Source: Scenedesmus sp. ARA3 (Eukaryota > Chlorophyta > Chlorophyceae > Sphaeropleales > Scenedesmaceae). From it: a stretch of DNA of 24,810 nucleotides. Shown here piece after piece: positions 1 to 10,593 of this stretch; positions within the stretch are counted from its first letter, which is position 1, and every line of letters begins with the position of its first letter. Under the pieces are notes generated by a model. It worked only from the letters and a program-made list of their open reading frames with translations, searched no databases and was not told the origin of the DNA. Made by a program: the position numbers and the translations under genes. The stretch is taken from contig RWJK01000789.1 in assembly GCA_004335835.1 (NCBI GenBank), positions 1-24,810 of the forward strand. Direction: 5' to 3'.

Positions 1-75
1 GTGGCCTGGTGTGATCATCACATGATGTGGCAGCAGCACAGCTGATGGCAGCAGTCGATCTTAAGATTGTGGAGC

Positions 76-98
76 ATGTAATGTAATGTAATGTAATG
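76..98. repeat. (ATGTA)n pentanucleotide microsatellite
   Basis: About 4.6 copies of ATGTA lie head to tail. Each junction produces a TGTAA, the usual green-algal polyadenylation signal, so the plus strand carries four overlapping copies. It could mark the 3' end of a plus-strand gene lying before the window, or be a chance microsatellite. Confidence 0.8.
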
Positions 99-112
99 CA
101 AGCTTGCACGGC

Positions 113-154
113 AGTAGTAAGTAGGCAACGCTTTCGCGTTGCCTACTTACTACT
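113..154. repeat. perfect 19-bp inverted repeat with a 4-nt loop
   Basis: The arm at 113-131 is exactly complementary to the arm at 136-154, with loop TTTC at 132-135. The arms begin AGTAGTAAG and end CTTACTACT. No coding frame explains the symmetry. It could be a small foldback, a cruciform site or a transcript hairpin. Confidence 0.85.
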
Positions 155-446
155 ACGGCCGCGGGCGCAACCGAGTAGGATATTTAGTTTTAGATGGGAT
201 GAAATGCTCACCAATTGCCGATTGAACCACGCCTTGCAGCAGCACAGCTGCTACAGCCTTCGCAGTGTCGCCATCGCCATCGTGACACAGTCACGCGTGA
301 CTTCAAGGCGGCAAAATGATTGAAAGCTGAAGTTTCCGGCTGTTGCTTGTAAATGTGGAACTTTTTGCGCCTCCAAGCAGGTGCGTTGGCCACTTTGCGG
401 ACCGGGTGCAGGGTCTCCGTTGGTTAATGGATGCTGCTTGATGTGT

Positions 447-454
447 ATATAAAC
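447..454 (+). promoter_or_regulatory. TATA-like sequence
   Basis: TATATAAA lies in a locally AT-richer stretch. No convincing plus-strand coding exon follows within a few hundred bases, so a working promoter is only a possibility. Confidence 0.2.
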
Positions 455-539
455 GCATAAGCTCAAACTTGTTCAATACAATAATTATGCTCTGCTTATG
501 TCGACGCACCTCGCAAGTTTAGTTGTCAATCAGTCCGGG

Positions 540-571
540 AGGGTTACGCCCCCCTAGGGTTACTCCCCCCT
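540..571. repeat. two tandem copies of a 16-nt unit
   Basis: The units AGGGTTACGCCCCCCT (540-555) and AGGGTTACTCCCCCCT (556-571) differ at one base. They are non-coding as far as can be seen. Confidence 0.85.
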
Positions 572-696
572 AAGGCCGTAGAGCCATCGTGTCCTTTAAA
601 GGCCAATTGATGCGACATTCTGGTGCATTCAAACTAATGGGCATATATGTATGCTGTGCTCAGACCTGTCGCACTGTGATGACCTTGCACCTCTCT

Positions 697-768
697 GCTC
701 TCTAGAGAGCTCTCTACTGCTCGAGCAGATCTGAGCAGTGCTGCGAGCACTGCTCACTGGCAGTGAGC
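697..768. repeat. cluster of consecutive palindromes
   Basis: A 14-bp palindrome at 697-710 (GCTCTCTAGAGAGC) overlaps another at 704-715. These are followed by CTGCTCGAGCAG at 717-728, a 10-bp-arm hairpin at 733-742/746-755, and an 8-bp-arm hairpin at 752-759/761-768. Five symmetric elements fall within 72 bases. Confidence 0.8.
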
Positions 769-982
769 TGTGCAGCTTCCTCTTCCACCTGCGAGGCCGA
801 CTACATGTAAATAAGCGTAGAAAAGCTAAAACTAACTTCAGCAGTTGTTACTACAGCAGACGGCATTCGAAACGATCTGCAGGCACACACAGGCACGCAA
901 CTGCTTTTCACTATGAAGAAACCGTTGTGCAGCTTGAAGGGGCAGCACTACAGTAGCAGCAGCAGGGGCAGCGCCAGCCCAC

Positions 983-3900
983 CTCGCTCACGCGCCCCAG
1001 CTTGAGCTGCACAAGGCTGATGTTGTTGAGCAGCAGGTGGTCACTCGGATTAGCCTGCGCAGCCGTCTGGTACTGCGCCAGCGCCTCCTGCAGCTGGCCT
1101 GCCTTGTAGGCGGCGTTGCCGGCACGCCGCAGCTGCTCTGCATCAGCCTTGGCCACTGCAGGCTCACCACAAGCAGTTGGAGCCAACAGCGGGCAGCAGA
1201 CAGCGCTGGGTTGAGGCCGGCAGCATGACTTGGCAGGAGCTACGCATTGGTGGTGCTGCAACAGTGTTTGTTGTGCAGAGGCTGCAGGCATGAGAGGCAG
1301 CAGGCACACTACACACTGTGCTGTTGCAGCCGCTCCGCTCCTGCCTTGGTCACTGCGAGCCCCGCATCAATCGTGGCAGACAAGCCATTGGCAGCACACA
1401 GCAATTGCAGCAAGGCATGATGGGCTTCATCACTTGCAGGGCGTTGTGAATGCAGCATTTGCGGCATGGAATTGGGTGCGAGAGGCACCAGGCACACAAC
1501 CCCCGGAGCTTGCAAGCATCCTTCGATACTGCGGCTCTACCCGTGCATACCACACAAGAAGAGCAGAGTGGCTGTGGTTCCAGCAGCCAACACTGCGGCA
1601 TCACCCACTTGCACTGCAGCTGCCCACCTGTGGTCACTTCCCGGCTGTGCCTCATAGCCTCCTGGCGCGCCGCCTGATGCCATGCCTGCCGCAGCGGCAG
1701 CAGCGCCTGCTCGTGCCTGCCTGAGGCCAGCGCCGCCTCCTTGGAGCTCTCAGCTGCAGACGCCACCTGCGCGGTTAGTAAGGGACAAGCGCAGCAGGTG
1801 AGAGTTAGCGGATGCGCTGGTGGGCAGTTCGGCTGTTGGACTGGCGATTTACACTTCACGAGTCGACGCTTTGAATTTGGTCATCTCCCACACTAAAATA
1901 GCAGACAGTAACTCCCCTAAGCACGGGCAAAGCACAAGTAAGCGTCAGCAAGCACGGCTGCTGCTGCTGCTGCTGCTGCTGCCCGTGCCTCACCTTGGCT
2001 ATGGCACCTGCTTCCACCCATGACAGCATCTGCTGCTGTGTAGCGTTCTGCAGGCGGCACAGGCAATGCTTCGCATCAGACACAGCATAGCTCACACATA
2101 TGATAGAGCAATTGTGTCACCAAAGCAACACATGCAACGTCATACATTGCCAACCTGCAGCAGCAGATGCGTCCTGCATCAATTACAGTTCAAGCATAAT
2201 CAGCACACACAAGGACACACCTCTCTGCAAGCACCACTAGCTGCTGGCGCTCACCTGCAAGCAGTGCATGAGGTAGCGCACAAAGGAGTAAGCCATCTTG
2301 TCGGATGCCGCCTCAACCACTGCCGCCTTGTAGGCTTCAGCAGTCATGGGGTCACGCGGGGCCAGCGAGTCAGGGATGGCGTGCAGGCGCCGCCGCTGCG
2401 GCAGACTGGGCCGCGAGGGGCCGCTGCTGCTGCTGCTGCCGCTGTAGTCAGTGTCCAGGGGCTCGTGCTGCCGCTGCCACTCGTCGCGGAACGTCCTGAG
2501 CAGTGGCAGCATTGGCAGCAGAGCACACACGTCATGGCAGTTGCCTGAGCTGAAGCTCTTCCTGCTATGCCAGCTGTGCCACATCAGGTGTTCCAGCAAG
2601 TAGCTCATGCCTGCTTTGGGCCGTGCTGGTGCCGCTGACTCAGATGTTAGCGCTGCGCCACATCAGCACGTCAGCGTGCTTTGTGTGATGGTGCTTTCAT
2701 GCATGCCTTCAGAACCCGTGTGACGAGGAGCAGTTGCAAAGCATACGGCCGCTGTGCTGGGCTGTGTGGTAGCCGCTCAGCTGAGCAGCAGCACTCACTT
2801 GATGACCAGCAGGCTGCAGTGCGTGTTGAGCATCGCCCCCACAGCTGGGTGTCCGGCGCAGTTGGCGCACAGGTACATCATCCGGTCAGCAATAGCGTGC
2901 AGCTGGTCACGCTGCGTCCCCAGTTGGCCATAGTTGAGCCCGTACCTGACAGCAGCAGCAGCGATAGACACCCATAGAGCTATGCTTGGTACCGCAAAGG
3001 AGCACCAGCAGCACAGCTTCGAGTACAAGCAGCACACACACACACAGCCACAAAGGCCTGCATCAAGAGAACCACACTGACAAGCACAATTGTGGGATGC
3101 TGGCATGCAGGGCAGCTTCTTGGGCTCTGTCATGCATGGATGCAACGGCAGGGTGATGCCAGCTGTGGATGCAGGGAAGCCACAGGGACGGCGCCACGCA
3201 CTTGTACTGGCGCAGCAGCTGCTGCAGGCGCCGCGGCAGCCAGCTGGCATCAAACAGCCGCCCATCCTGGGTGATGGCGTCGATGACGGGGCTGCAGTGT
3301 GCAGAAAGCATTGTCAGCGTGACAGCGTGAGGAGGCACGGCTGTGCCACACATTTCTGCGAATTGAGCAGCCCTATCTGTGCAAGACTTGTGCGCATGCG
3401 CACGTCAGAGCAGGAGCGCTGAAGCACTGTCACGGCATTTGCATGATAGCAGCAGGAGACACAGGTGAAGCATTGCTTGAGCAGCAGCCGCCGTACACTA
3501 CCTGGCGTCTGCCCTGCAGGTAACAGGTTGCAGCTCACCCATAGTTGGACATCTCGGCGATAGCAGCCATGGCGGACCTGCAAGCCAGATGTGCAATGGC
3601 AGGGCAGTTGACGAGTTTGATATTATGACCGTCGCGCCCTGAAAATGAACACCAGCTGCAGGGCAGAGAAACATGGCCAGCTAGAAGCATAAAAGCATAC
3701 CCTGCTGCCAGGCATTGCTGCTGTAGTGTCTGCTGTTATTGGCACATGCAGCAGTGCGAAGCGTCACTCTCTAATTACTTGCTGCTGACAGCTAGCTGCT
3801 TGCCTGCAGCACGTCATCCTAAACGCGCATGGATGCACAACGCTGCGAATGCTGCACTGGCTCTGCTGTGTGCGGCTCACCTGCGCAGTGACCTGCGAAT

Positions 3901-4556
3901 TGGCTGGCCCTGGCCTTTTATGCCCAGGCCGCGCTGCAAGCTGGCGGCGCTGCAGCCCACCAGCTCCACGTCCAGCGCCACTGGCAGCTCCACCACCGCG
4001 TCTGCACACATGACGTGAAGTTGCAGCAGCCATGCGCAGTTTGACGCCGCTGAAAATGCAATGTTACAGCTGGAACTTGGCCGCAGTCGTGGCGCATGCC
4101 ATAGCACAGGTCAAGCAGGTGACTTACCCGCGTCAACCGGCAAATTTGTGTGTGAATGCTAGCAATGATCTCCGTGCTGTTGCTGTTCTTGGTCGTGTTG
4201 CTGTGGCTGCTGCTGCTGCGTTTGTGTGCCTGCCAGCCGCCTCACCTCATCTGAGTCATGGCCGCACCCCGCAAAGTTGCTGCCCTCAGGCCAATCACTG
4301 ATGATGATGTCCAGCAGCAGCCGCACGCCCCCGGCCTTGATGAAGGCTGCCTGCAGCGAGAACTCGAAGGCCACCTGGCACCACGCGCAGCGCAGGCGTG
4401 CGCAGTGGAGCAGGCGGCGTCGGTGCCTTGCAGGACACTGTGCTGGACTAGGGTAGTTACTGGGAATTAAACCGCCATTTCAATGTTATTATCACTGACA
4501 GATTGGGTGCTGCTGTAGGTGTATGGCACACATGCGACAGCTGGCTCATGCCAGTG

Positions 4557-4610
<54 letters not shown>

Positions 4611-5158
4611 GCCACTGCACTACTGCAGATGCAGGGCACTGCTCCCTGCCCAGGCAGGTTACGTGAACAGCAGCAACTAGCAGCTGCAGGCAGCAGCAGC
4701 TGGCTGCTGTCTACCCCCCTCACCTCCTCATGCAGCCGCATCATCTCTAGTATGCGCTTCTGCAGCGATCTGGTCCCTGGCCCACCAGTAGCAATCCTGC
4801 AGCAGCACAGCTGGCCTCATCAGCTGCGTTACTGTGCTGCACGATCCAGAGCATTCAAGGTGTGAAGAGGTTTGTGTGTTTGCCCGCCACACAATGAGAA
4901 GGCTACACCAGGTCCAGGAGCAGGGCGCAAAGTGGCTAGGCAGGTTGCAAAGGTTCGAGTGATGCTGCTTCAACCTGGCGTGGCAGGGCTGCAGCGCTTC
5001 TGCAGCTGCTGCCTCAGCAACATCTTCAGCGCCACCCACCTGAGCCAGTTCAGCATTGTATCCACCTTCTGCTGGCTGGCTGGATTCGCTTCAGCCTCAG
5101 CAGCACGCATGGCCTGGAACATGGCAAAGCCAGCCGGGCCAGAGAGGAAGCCATCCAT
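983..5158 (-). CDS. TPR-containing protein of unknown function (multi-exon; 3' end unresolved)
   Basis: Proposed exons, in coding order: 5158-5040, 4796-4724, 4374-4246, 4158-4128, 4001-3881, 3577-3539, 3291-3202, 2945-2799, 2561-2255, 2047-1994, 1766-1628, 1155-983. All junctions are GT-AG and in phase, giving at least 474 codons. The start was chosen for its strong context, GCCACCATGG. Residues 40-110 contain helix-rich text such as EMMRLHEEVAFEFSLQAAF followed by KAGGVRLLLDI, which is armadillo-like in flavour but not diagnostic. Residues about 419-472 are a clear tetratricopeptide unit (AEQLRRAGNAAYKAGQLQEA, then LAQYQTAAQANPSDHLLLNN), as in protein-interaction scaffolds. The region around residue 320-340 is Ser/Pro-rich. 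I do not recognise the whole family. The TPR array breaks off after LKLGR, so further exons below 983 are likely. The tiny exon 4158-4128 is the weakest call. A cytosolic scaffold is only an inference. Confidence 0.6.
4558..4610. repeat. (GCT)17 microsatellite in an intron
   Basis: An uninterrupted trinucleotide tract lies inside the second intron of the minus-strand TPR gene, between exons 4796-4724 and 4374-4246. On the coding strand it reads (CAG)n. Confidence 0.9.
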
Positions 5159-5816
5159 GGTGGCCTCAGCTGCTGGCTGACTTGCTGCTGGATCAACCGC
5201 TGCTGGCTATCAGCCGATTTGATTGCAGCAGGTGTTAGTGCCAATGCAGCTGGTAGCCCTGCTGAGACTTGCAGCTGCAGGTGTAGCGCAGACCCACTCC
5301 AGCAGTCACTGCCGCTGTTCGCTGCTAGAGCTGTAGCATGCTCACAGCAAGCCAGGCACCAAATCGGTTATTTTTCAGGTGCTGATGCAGCTATGGGTGC
5401 TGCCAGCGTGAAGGTCCACACACAGAAGCTGCTGGTGCTGCTGTTGCTGCTGCTGGTGGTGCTGCTGCTACAGCTACTGCTGCTCTCCTCTCAGCAAAGG
5501 CGGTACGACCGCTGAAACTCGTTTAAAAATCAGCAATGGTCATTTAATACGGTTATATTCCGTAACACCTGCATCGCAAGCACTTCGACAGTGGGAGGTG
5601 CCCAGGAGGACGGCCGGTTGCACTTCCGAAGTGTGAGAAGTCGCCCGCAGGAAGCCCCACTGCCAGAGCTTAAGTGAATCGCCAAAACGCTGGTAGATAA
5701 AGCGGTAGTTTTTGCTCTACTGACGCGTGCATGCAGCAGCTAGGCAGTGCACCGTGGCTGACACCGTGGTTTGACCAAGGCTGTCACTGCTTGATCAGCG
5801 GACGTGCTGGACAGGC
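5159..5816. promoter_or_regulatory. divergent intergenic region
   Basis: This lies between the start of the minus-strand TPR gene and the plus-strand ORF at 5817. An AT-richer patch at about 5515-5575 (including TCATTTAATACGGTTATAT) stands out from the GC-rich flanks and could be a shared core promoter. The Leu-rich plus-strand frame near 5430-5490 comes from CTG repeats and is not regarded as a gene. Confidence 0.35.
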
Positions 5817-6076
5817 ATGGCAACACCATGGATGCTGGCGCCGAAACAGCTGCGTATTGCACTGCATCAATTACTTATAGACAGTGACTGCAAGTTGCAA
5901 GCGCTACTCTCACTGGGCGGCACATCTGTGCAGCAAACTAGGGTGCACATGTGTCAGGCACGTGTGGTGCTGTTGGTCCAGCTGCCGCACCGCACACCCC
6001 ATATGACACCAACTCGAAGTTCGTATGATGGTGCTGTATCTATGTTACAGGTCCACACAGACTCTGAGCAGCATAC

Positions 6077-6121
<45 letters not shown>

Positions 6122-6155
6122 AGAGTTGCATGAAATCAAGGTGGCTGGCAGCAGC

Positions 6156-6189
<34 letters not shown>

Positions 6190-6314
6190 GCAGCATCGTC
6201 AATCGCAGCAGTGCGGGTGGCATTGGCTGGCCTGCGCTGCTGGCTGCTGTGCGTGCTGGCAAGCCCACTGCGCTGGAGGTTGACGAACTGACAACCAGGC
6301 TGCAGCAGCTGTAG
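5817..6314 (+). CDS. hypothetical protein with polyGln and polySer tracts, possibly only a last exon
   Basis: An open frame of 165 codons carries about 14 consecutive Gln (6078-6120) and a long Ser run (6150-6194), then ends with the more natural-looking AGGIGWPALLAAVRAGKPTA and a helical tail to the stop. The first half has mixed third-codon bases unlike neighbouring genes. A TTACAG acceptor ending at 6051 suggests that only about 6052-6314 may be a true terminal exon, with earlier exons unidentified. A TGTAA signal 98 bases after the stop supports a plus-strand gene ending here. No family was recognised. The tail loosely recalls short tryptophan/GKP motifs of peroxin-14-like proteins, which is too weak for a call. 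Confidence 0.35.
6078..6120. repeat. (CAG)14 tract encoding polyGln in the ORF 5817-6314
   Basis: A pure CAG run, followed about 30 bases later by a second AGC run. Both stay in the same open frame. Confidence 0.9.
6150..6194. repeat. (AGC)n tract encoding polySer
   Basis: About fifteen AGC codons, interrupted once by AGT, in the same frame as the upstream polyGln run. Confidence 0.85.
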
Positions 6315-6411
6315 GAGAACGAACCTTAGTGTGGTGGTGAGGACGGTTGTGAAAATTGCAACACTATCGAGCCAGTGGCCACTAACAGTGCCTTAGTCAG
6401 CATAGTGACTG

Positions 6412-6416
6412 TGTAA
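6412..6416 (+). terminator. TGTAA polyadenylation signal
   Basis: This is the canonical green-algal poly(A) motif, 98 bases downstream of the stop at 6314. It overlaps the base of the hairpin at 6415-6449. Confidence 0.45.
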
Positions 6417-6449
6417 CTTGTACGGTGTTTACACAACACGGTACAAGTT
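6415..6449. repeat. 14-bp-arm inverted repeat beside the poly(A) signal
   Basis: The arm at 6415-6428 (AACTTGTACGGTGT) pairs with 6436-6449 (ACACGGTACAAGTT) with a single mismatch and a 7-nt loop. Confidence 0.85.
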
Positions 6450-7251
6450 GTTCCACTGAGCTACCCTGGTGAGCTATGTGCCTGTAGCTGTCCTGCCGGA
6501 TGGCCGTTGGTGGCTTGGTCTTTGTTGCTCTGACTGCTGTGGCTGTTAGCTGCCGGCGTTGTCCACTGTGCTGCAGCGCCGCCGCCGCCGCTGCTGCTGC
6601 TGCTGGTGGTGGCTGCCACAGCCTTGTGGTCGCAGCCCTCATCATGCTGTCCCTGCAGCAGCTGAATCTTCCGAGTTGGCAGATACGTCGCTGCTTCATC
6701 ATGTCACAGCGTCTTTTCGCACGTCCAAAACAACAGCCTGAGTTAACTTGAGTATCGTGTGTCTCTTACCCATAACTGGCCGGACATGATGCCAGAAAAA
6801 TGCTAGGAGCCAACAGCAGTACGGCTCATGCAATTACGCCAAACACCTGCTCTGTTCCTTCGTCTCATGCGCATGCAGTATATATGCACTGCCCAAGAAC
6901 ATCAATCACGGTGTCAACATGCAGTAGCACAGGCACAGCAGCCTGCAGGGCTGCTGCAACCACATGATGCTCAGCAATGTCACTGTTTGGCGGCCACATG
7001 CTGCATCACCTGAATCCTCCATATGCATGTTGCAAGCAACACCAAATGTGTTGAATCCCATATGTCCACATGTCACCAACACAAGAGCCGCATACTCAGC
7101 AGGAGATGCCTGCTGCACGGTGATGCTGTGCAGCACACCACCCACACACACGAGCAATGGAACACAATACCATACAAAGAGCCTCTTGATTATCCACTGG
7201 CCATGCCAGATGGCCCACAAGCAGCTTGCCACCACAACACATCGTGGTATG
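6450..7251. other. intergenic region, no supported gene
   Basis: The open frames here are Ala- or Cys-rich by-products of GCC/GCT runs or T/G-rich DNA. From about 6900 onward the plus strand is markedly A/C-rich and the minus strand T/G-rich, as expected for the far end of a minus-strand 3' UTR. Confidence 0.4.
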
Positions 7252-7256
7252 TTACA
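7252..7256 (-). terminator. candidate TGTAA polyadenylation signal of the CBM48-phosphatase gene
   Basis: Plus-strand TTACA reads TGTAA on the minus strand, about 577 bases beyond the stop codon at 7834. A long T/G-rich 3' UTR would fit the composition between. Confidence 0.35.
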
Positions 7257-7833
7257 CGTGCCTGAAAGAACCAGCACGACCACACAACTGGCCCGCCATG
7301 CCGGCAAGCACTTGCTTCTTGATACAGATGAGGTACCATAACACCAGACTAGCAAACCAACAACGCATGCTAGGGTGCAGCATGCTGCCATGCAGCTGCC
7401 TGCAAGGCCCCACAGCAACTCTGCAGGCCGCCGCAACATGGCTGCATGCAGCGTTGAGGCAACCACAACTCCCGCAGCCTACACCATGCACCCTGGCCCC
7501 AACGTACATACATCCGTGTCAACAACACAAGCACTGCCCTGTGCTGCAGGCCAGCCCAGCTAGTGCCATTGTACAGCAGCCACCACACGCCCCATGCCCT
7601 GGTAGCCTCACATCACAACCACGCACACACAAGCATGGCCAAAGCAGCACCTCGAGTACCACCCCATCATGCAGCCCCACCAGCCACTCTGCCGCCCTTG
7701 CCCTCCCATGCGCACCGCCCACATGCTGCCCTCAAACATGCGCACGCACACCTCCTGCCCCCGCTAAGGGTAGTATATGTACTACTAGCAAGCTGCCGTG
7801 CGCTGCCCTTGCTCCTCATTCAACAGCCCCCCC

Positions 7834-10554
7834 TCAGCCGCGCAGCGCGCGCACGGGCAGCTTGCCGGGTGCCAGCGCGCGCTGCGCCGCCGCCTTGCGC
7901 TGCCGCTCTGCAGCCGCTGCCAGCTTGTCAGCCAGCACTGCTTTCAACCCCTCCACGATGCCTGCGGCGCGCTCCGCCTTGGGCGTGTAGATCCAGCCGC
8001 GCTCCTCAGGGGTCAGCCGCGCCAGCCAGTCCCAAACCTGCGCAGCGCGCACGGCAGCGGCAGCACACACAGGGCACACTGGTTACAAACCGCGCCGATG
8101 CAGCCTTTGCAGTTGACCTGCTACACAAGCATGCATCCAGGTGGCCATTCAGGCTCAGCTCAAATGAGGCAGCATCACAAATCATTGCAAAATCCCACCT
8201 GACCACCTCATTTTCACCCCCATCACACCAGCCAGCCCACCCACCCCAGACACACGCACCTCGCAAACACCTAAAGTTATGCCAACCCGCTGTCCCTCCC
8301 TACACACCCAATCTCACCCCACCCAACGCACCTCTGGGTGGCTGTTGCTCATCACAATCGCCGGGTGGCAGCCCTCAGGCAGCCTCCCCAGCATGAGCAG
8401 GTCGTTGCCGCTGTCGCCAGCAGCCACCACATCCTCCAGCGACACGCCAAACTTGCTGGCCAGGTAGGCCATTGCGCGCCCCTTGCCCGCATTCTTGGCG
8501 ATGCAGTCCACGTAGCGCCACTCGCCGCCGATAGAAGATACGAACTGGTGCTGCGGGGGCCGAAAGAGCAGCGGCAGGGGGAAAATGCAGGCGGCGGGCA
8601 GGCCAACGACAGCAGCAGCAGCAGCAGCAGGACGGAAGTGAGCACATGTATCACAGAAGTTGGCCAAGCGGTTGTGCCTTGCGTGCGGGTTATTTGAGCA
8701 CAAGCGGGCTGTGAGAGACGGTGGTGCACTGCTGGGTGGAGGCCCATGCAAGGCCCGCCTGAAAGACAACACATCGCAGTCGGGGCTGCAGAGGTGTGGT
8801 CACAAGACCTGCACCTCCGCAGATGCCTCCAAATGCAAGCATCAGCTGGCAGGGTTGCCCCTTCCACCCTTGCCCTCCCGCACGCTGCAATCCCTCCACC
8901 CACAGCCAGCCAGCCTGAGTGCGGTGCCGCACCTGCACGCCTGCCCTGTTGAGGCCCTCGCCCCACTGCTTGAGGAAGTCATGCAGCACGTCGCTGCGGA
9001 TGGACAGCGACACGCGGTGCGGGTGCTCGCTGCCGTCGTCTACGCAGCTGGCGTTGCCGTTGAAGCGCCGCATCAGCGCCTGCGCTAGGTTCTGCACCTG
9101 CGGGCACACAGGCCAGCAGCAGGAGCAGCAGCAGCAGGACGAATGTACTAGGGTGTGAGAGCCAGCAGCCATGACGTAAAGGTCCCGGTAAGCAGTGTAC
9201 AGCAGTACAAGCACATAATCAATGCAAGGCACGGCCATCCGACTAGCAGCGCTGCAATCGAACCTGCGCTTACTGAGCATCAAGCGCGCAGAAGCAGCGG
9301 CATACGGCGACCCACTCCTTCGCATCATCCCTGCTCAGGCACATTGCGCTGCACAACACCAAGTACCACACTTAGACGCGCCAGCTGCTGTTGCTGCTGC
9401 TGCCGACTCCCCACCCCAAACCCAACTCGCACCTCCTGCAAGTTCCAGCCGTCGTCCAGCAGGTGTGCGTAGCCCGGGTCTGGCGCCCACCTGCGCCCCG
9501 CCACGTCCCACATGAAGATCTTGGTGCCCACTGCGGTGATGATGGCGGACGGCCACGGCATGATGCCTGACTTGCGCTGCAGCAGGCCCTCAACCATGCC
9601 TGCAAGGTGCAGTAGGAGGCAGCAGCAGGGGCCAGCAGCGAGAATGGGGACAGACGCACGTGCAAAGCATGCACAAGGGTGGCTCCTAGCCTGGAATCTT
9701 GTCACAGGCTGCAACAGTAGGTTTGGGTCCGCTTCACAGCTCTATTCAAGCAACCCCGCTGCTGCTGCTGCTGCTGCTTCTGTGTCACTCCCCAGCTAAG
9801 CAGCGGGCCTTCCTGCTGCCCCAGGCGCCGCACCTATGGAGCGTCCCGTGTTGAACACGATGAGCCCGCCAGCCGGCGCCAGATACTGCGCAAAGTGCTG
9901 CGCGCACAGGTAGGTGAGCTCGTCGTTCTGGCGCACCCAGTCGCCCTCCTCACCGTCCTCGATCAGCGTGCCATCCAGGTCCGTGCACTGCAACAACCAG
10001 CAGGACAGGGCCAAGCAGGGCTGTGAGAACCAGATGCAAGCACATGACGACTGCAGAAGAGTCCACACATGCTTGAAGCATGCTGTCTAGGTTCGTGCCC
10101 TGCAGGTGGCACAGGTTGTGAAGACGATAGCGTGCAGGCCCCCGGATGTGAGGTGCATTGTCAAGCACACTGTGGCGGCCTGTTCACTGTCATACTTCAA
10201 GCAAACCACTTGGGCAGCCGGCTGCTGCGCCCGCTGCAGTACAGTGACATGCGTCCCCGACCTGCGGCACGTGCTAGCACACAGCATGCATACGGGCGGC
10301 AATAGCCGGCTACAGCTGTCATTTCAGCCCCTTCCCCTGTCCTCACCAGCATGAGTGGTGGCAGCTGGCTGGCGTCATCCGGCCGCAGGCTGCCGCCCTT
10401 CAGCCGCCACACGCCCGGGCGGGCTGCGGTGTACAGCCCGCTGCCGGGCGGGTCACGCTCCACCGCAATTCCGTTGTTATTTTTCTTGTTGTACACGTTG
10501 CTGCTGCTGTTGGGCCAGCCCTCCTCCTCCTGGCCAGGTGGATGGTGAGACAGC

Positions 10555-10593
<39 letters not shown>

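Larger units (their letters stand above)
1..982. other. intergenic or 3'-flanking region without a recognised gene
   Basis: No reading frame here has a recognisable domain or convincing splice structure. The stretch holds an (ATGTA)n repeat, a perfect 19-bp hairpin, a TATA-like string, a 16-nt tandem repeat and a cluster of palindromes, each listed separately. The last exon or exons of the minus-strand TPR gene may lie here. One candidate terminal exon follows a minus-strand acceptor near 900 and stops near 838, but it has no family support. No minus-strand TGTAA (plus-strand TTACA) was seen, so that gene may end outside the window. Confidence 0.5.

Noticed and set aside
2795..3265. 156-codon minus-strand frame with many Cys
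   Set aside because: Only its last part (2945-2799) is supported as an exon of the TPR gene; the rest is intron sequence read through.
5219..5515. 98-codon plus-strand frame with a Leu-rich hydrophobic end resembling a membrane segment
   Set aside because: The Leu run comes from imperfect CTG repeats, and the frame overlaps the 5' flank of the minus-strand TPR gene. No conserved features.
6500..6751. 83-codon frame with a signal-peptide-like start
   Set aside because: The Ala/Cys stretch is a GCC/GCT repeat, the rest has no family likeness, and no splice or poly(A) context supports it.
6906..7466. 186-codon minus-strand frame, Cys- and Val-rich and rather hydrophobic
   Set aside because: It lies in the T/G-rich region that best fits the 3' UTR of the CBM48-phosphatase gene and just beyond it. 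It has no domain, no clear start context, and its composition follows from T/G richness.
7226..8396. Two long plus-strand frames rich in Pro, Ala, His and Cys
   Set aside because: They run through the 3' UTR and last exons of the minus-strand phosphatase gene. Long opposite-strand frames are expected where TAA and TAG are rare in A/C-rich DNA.
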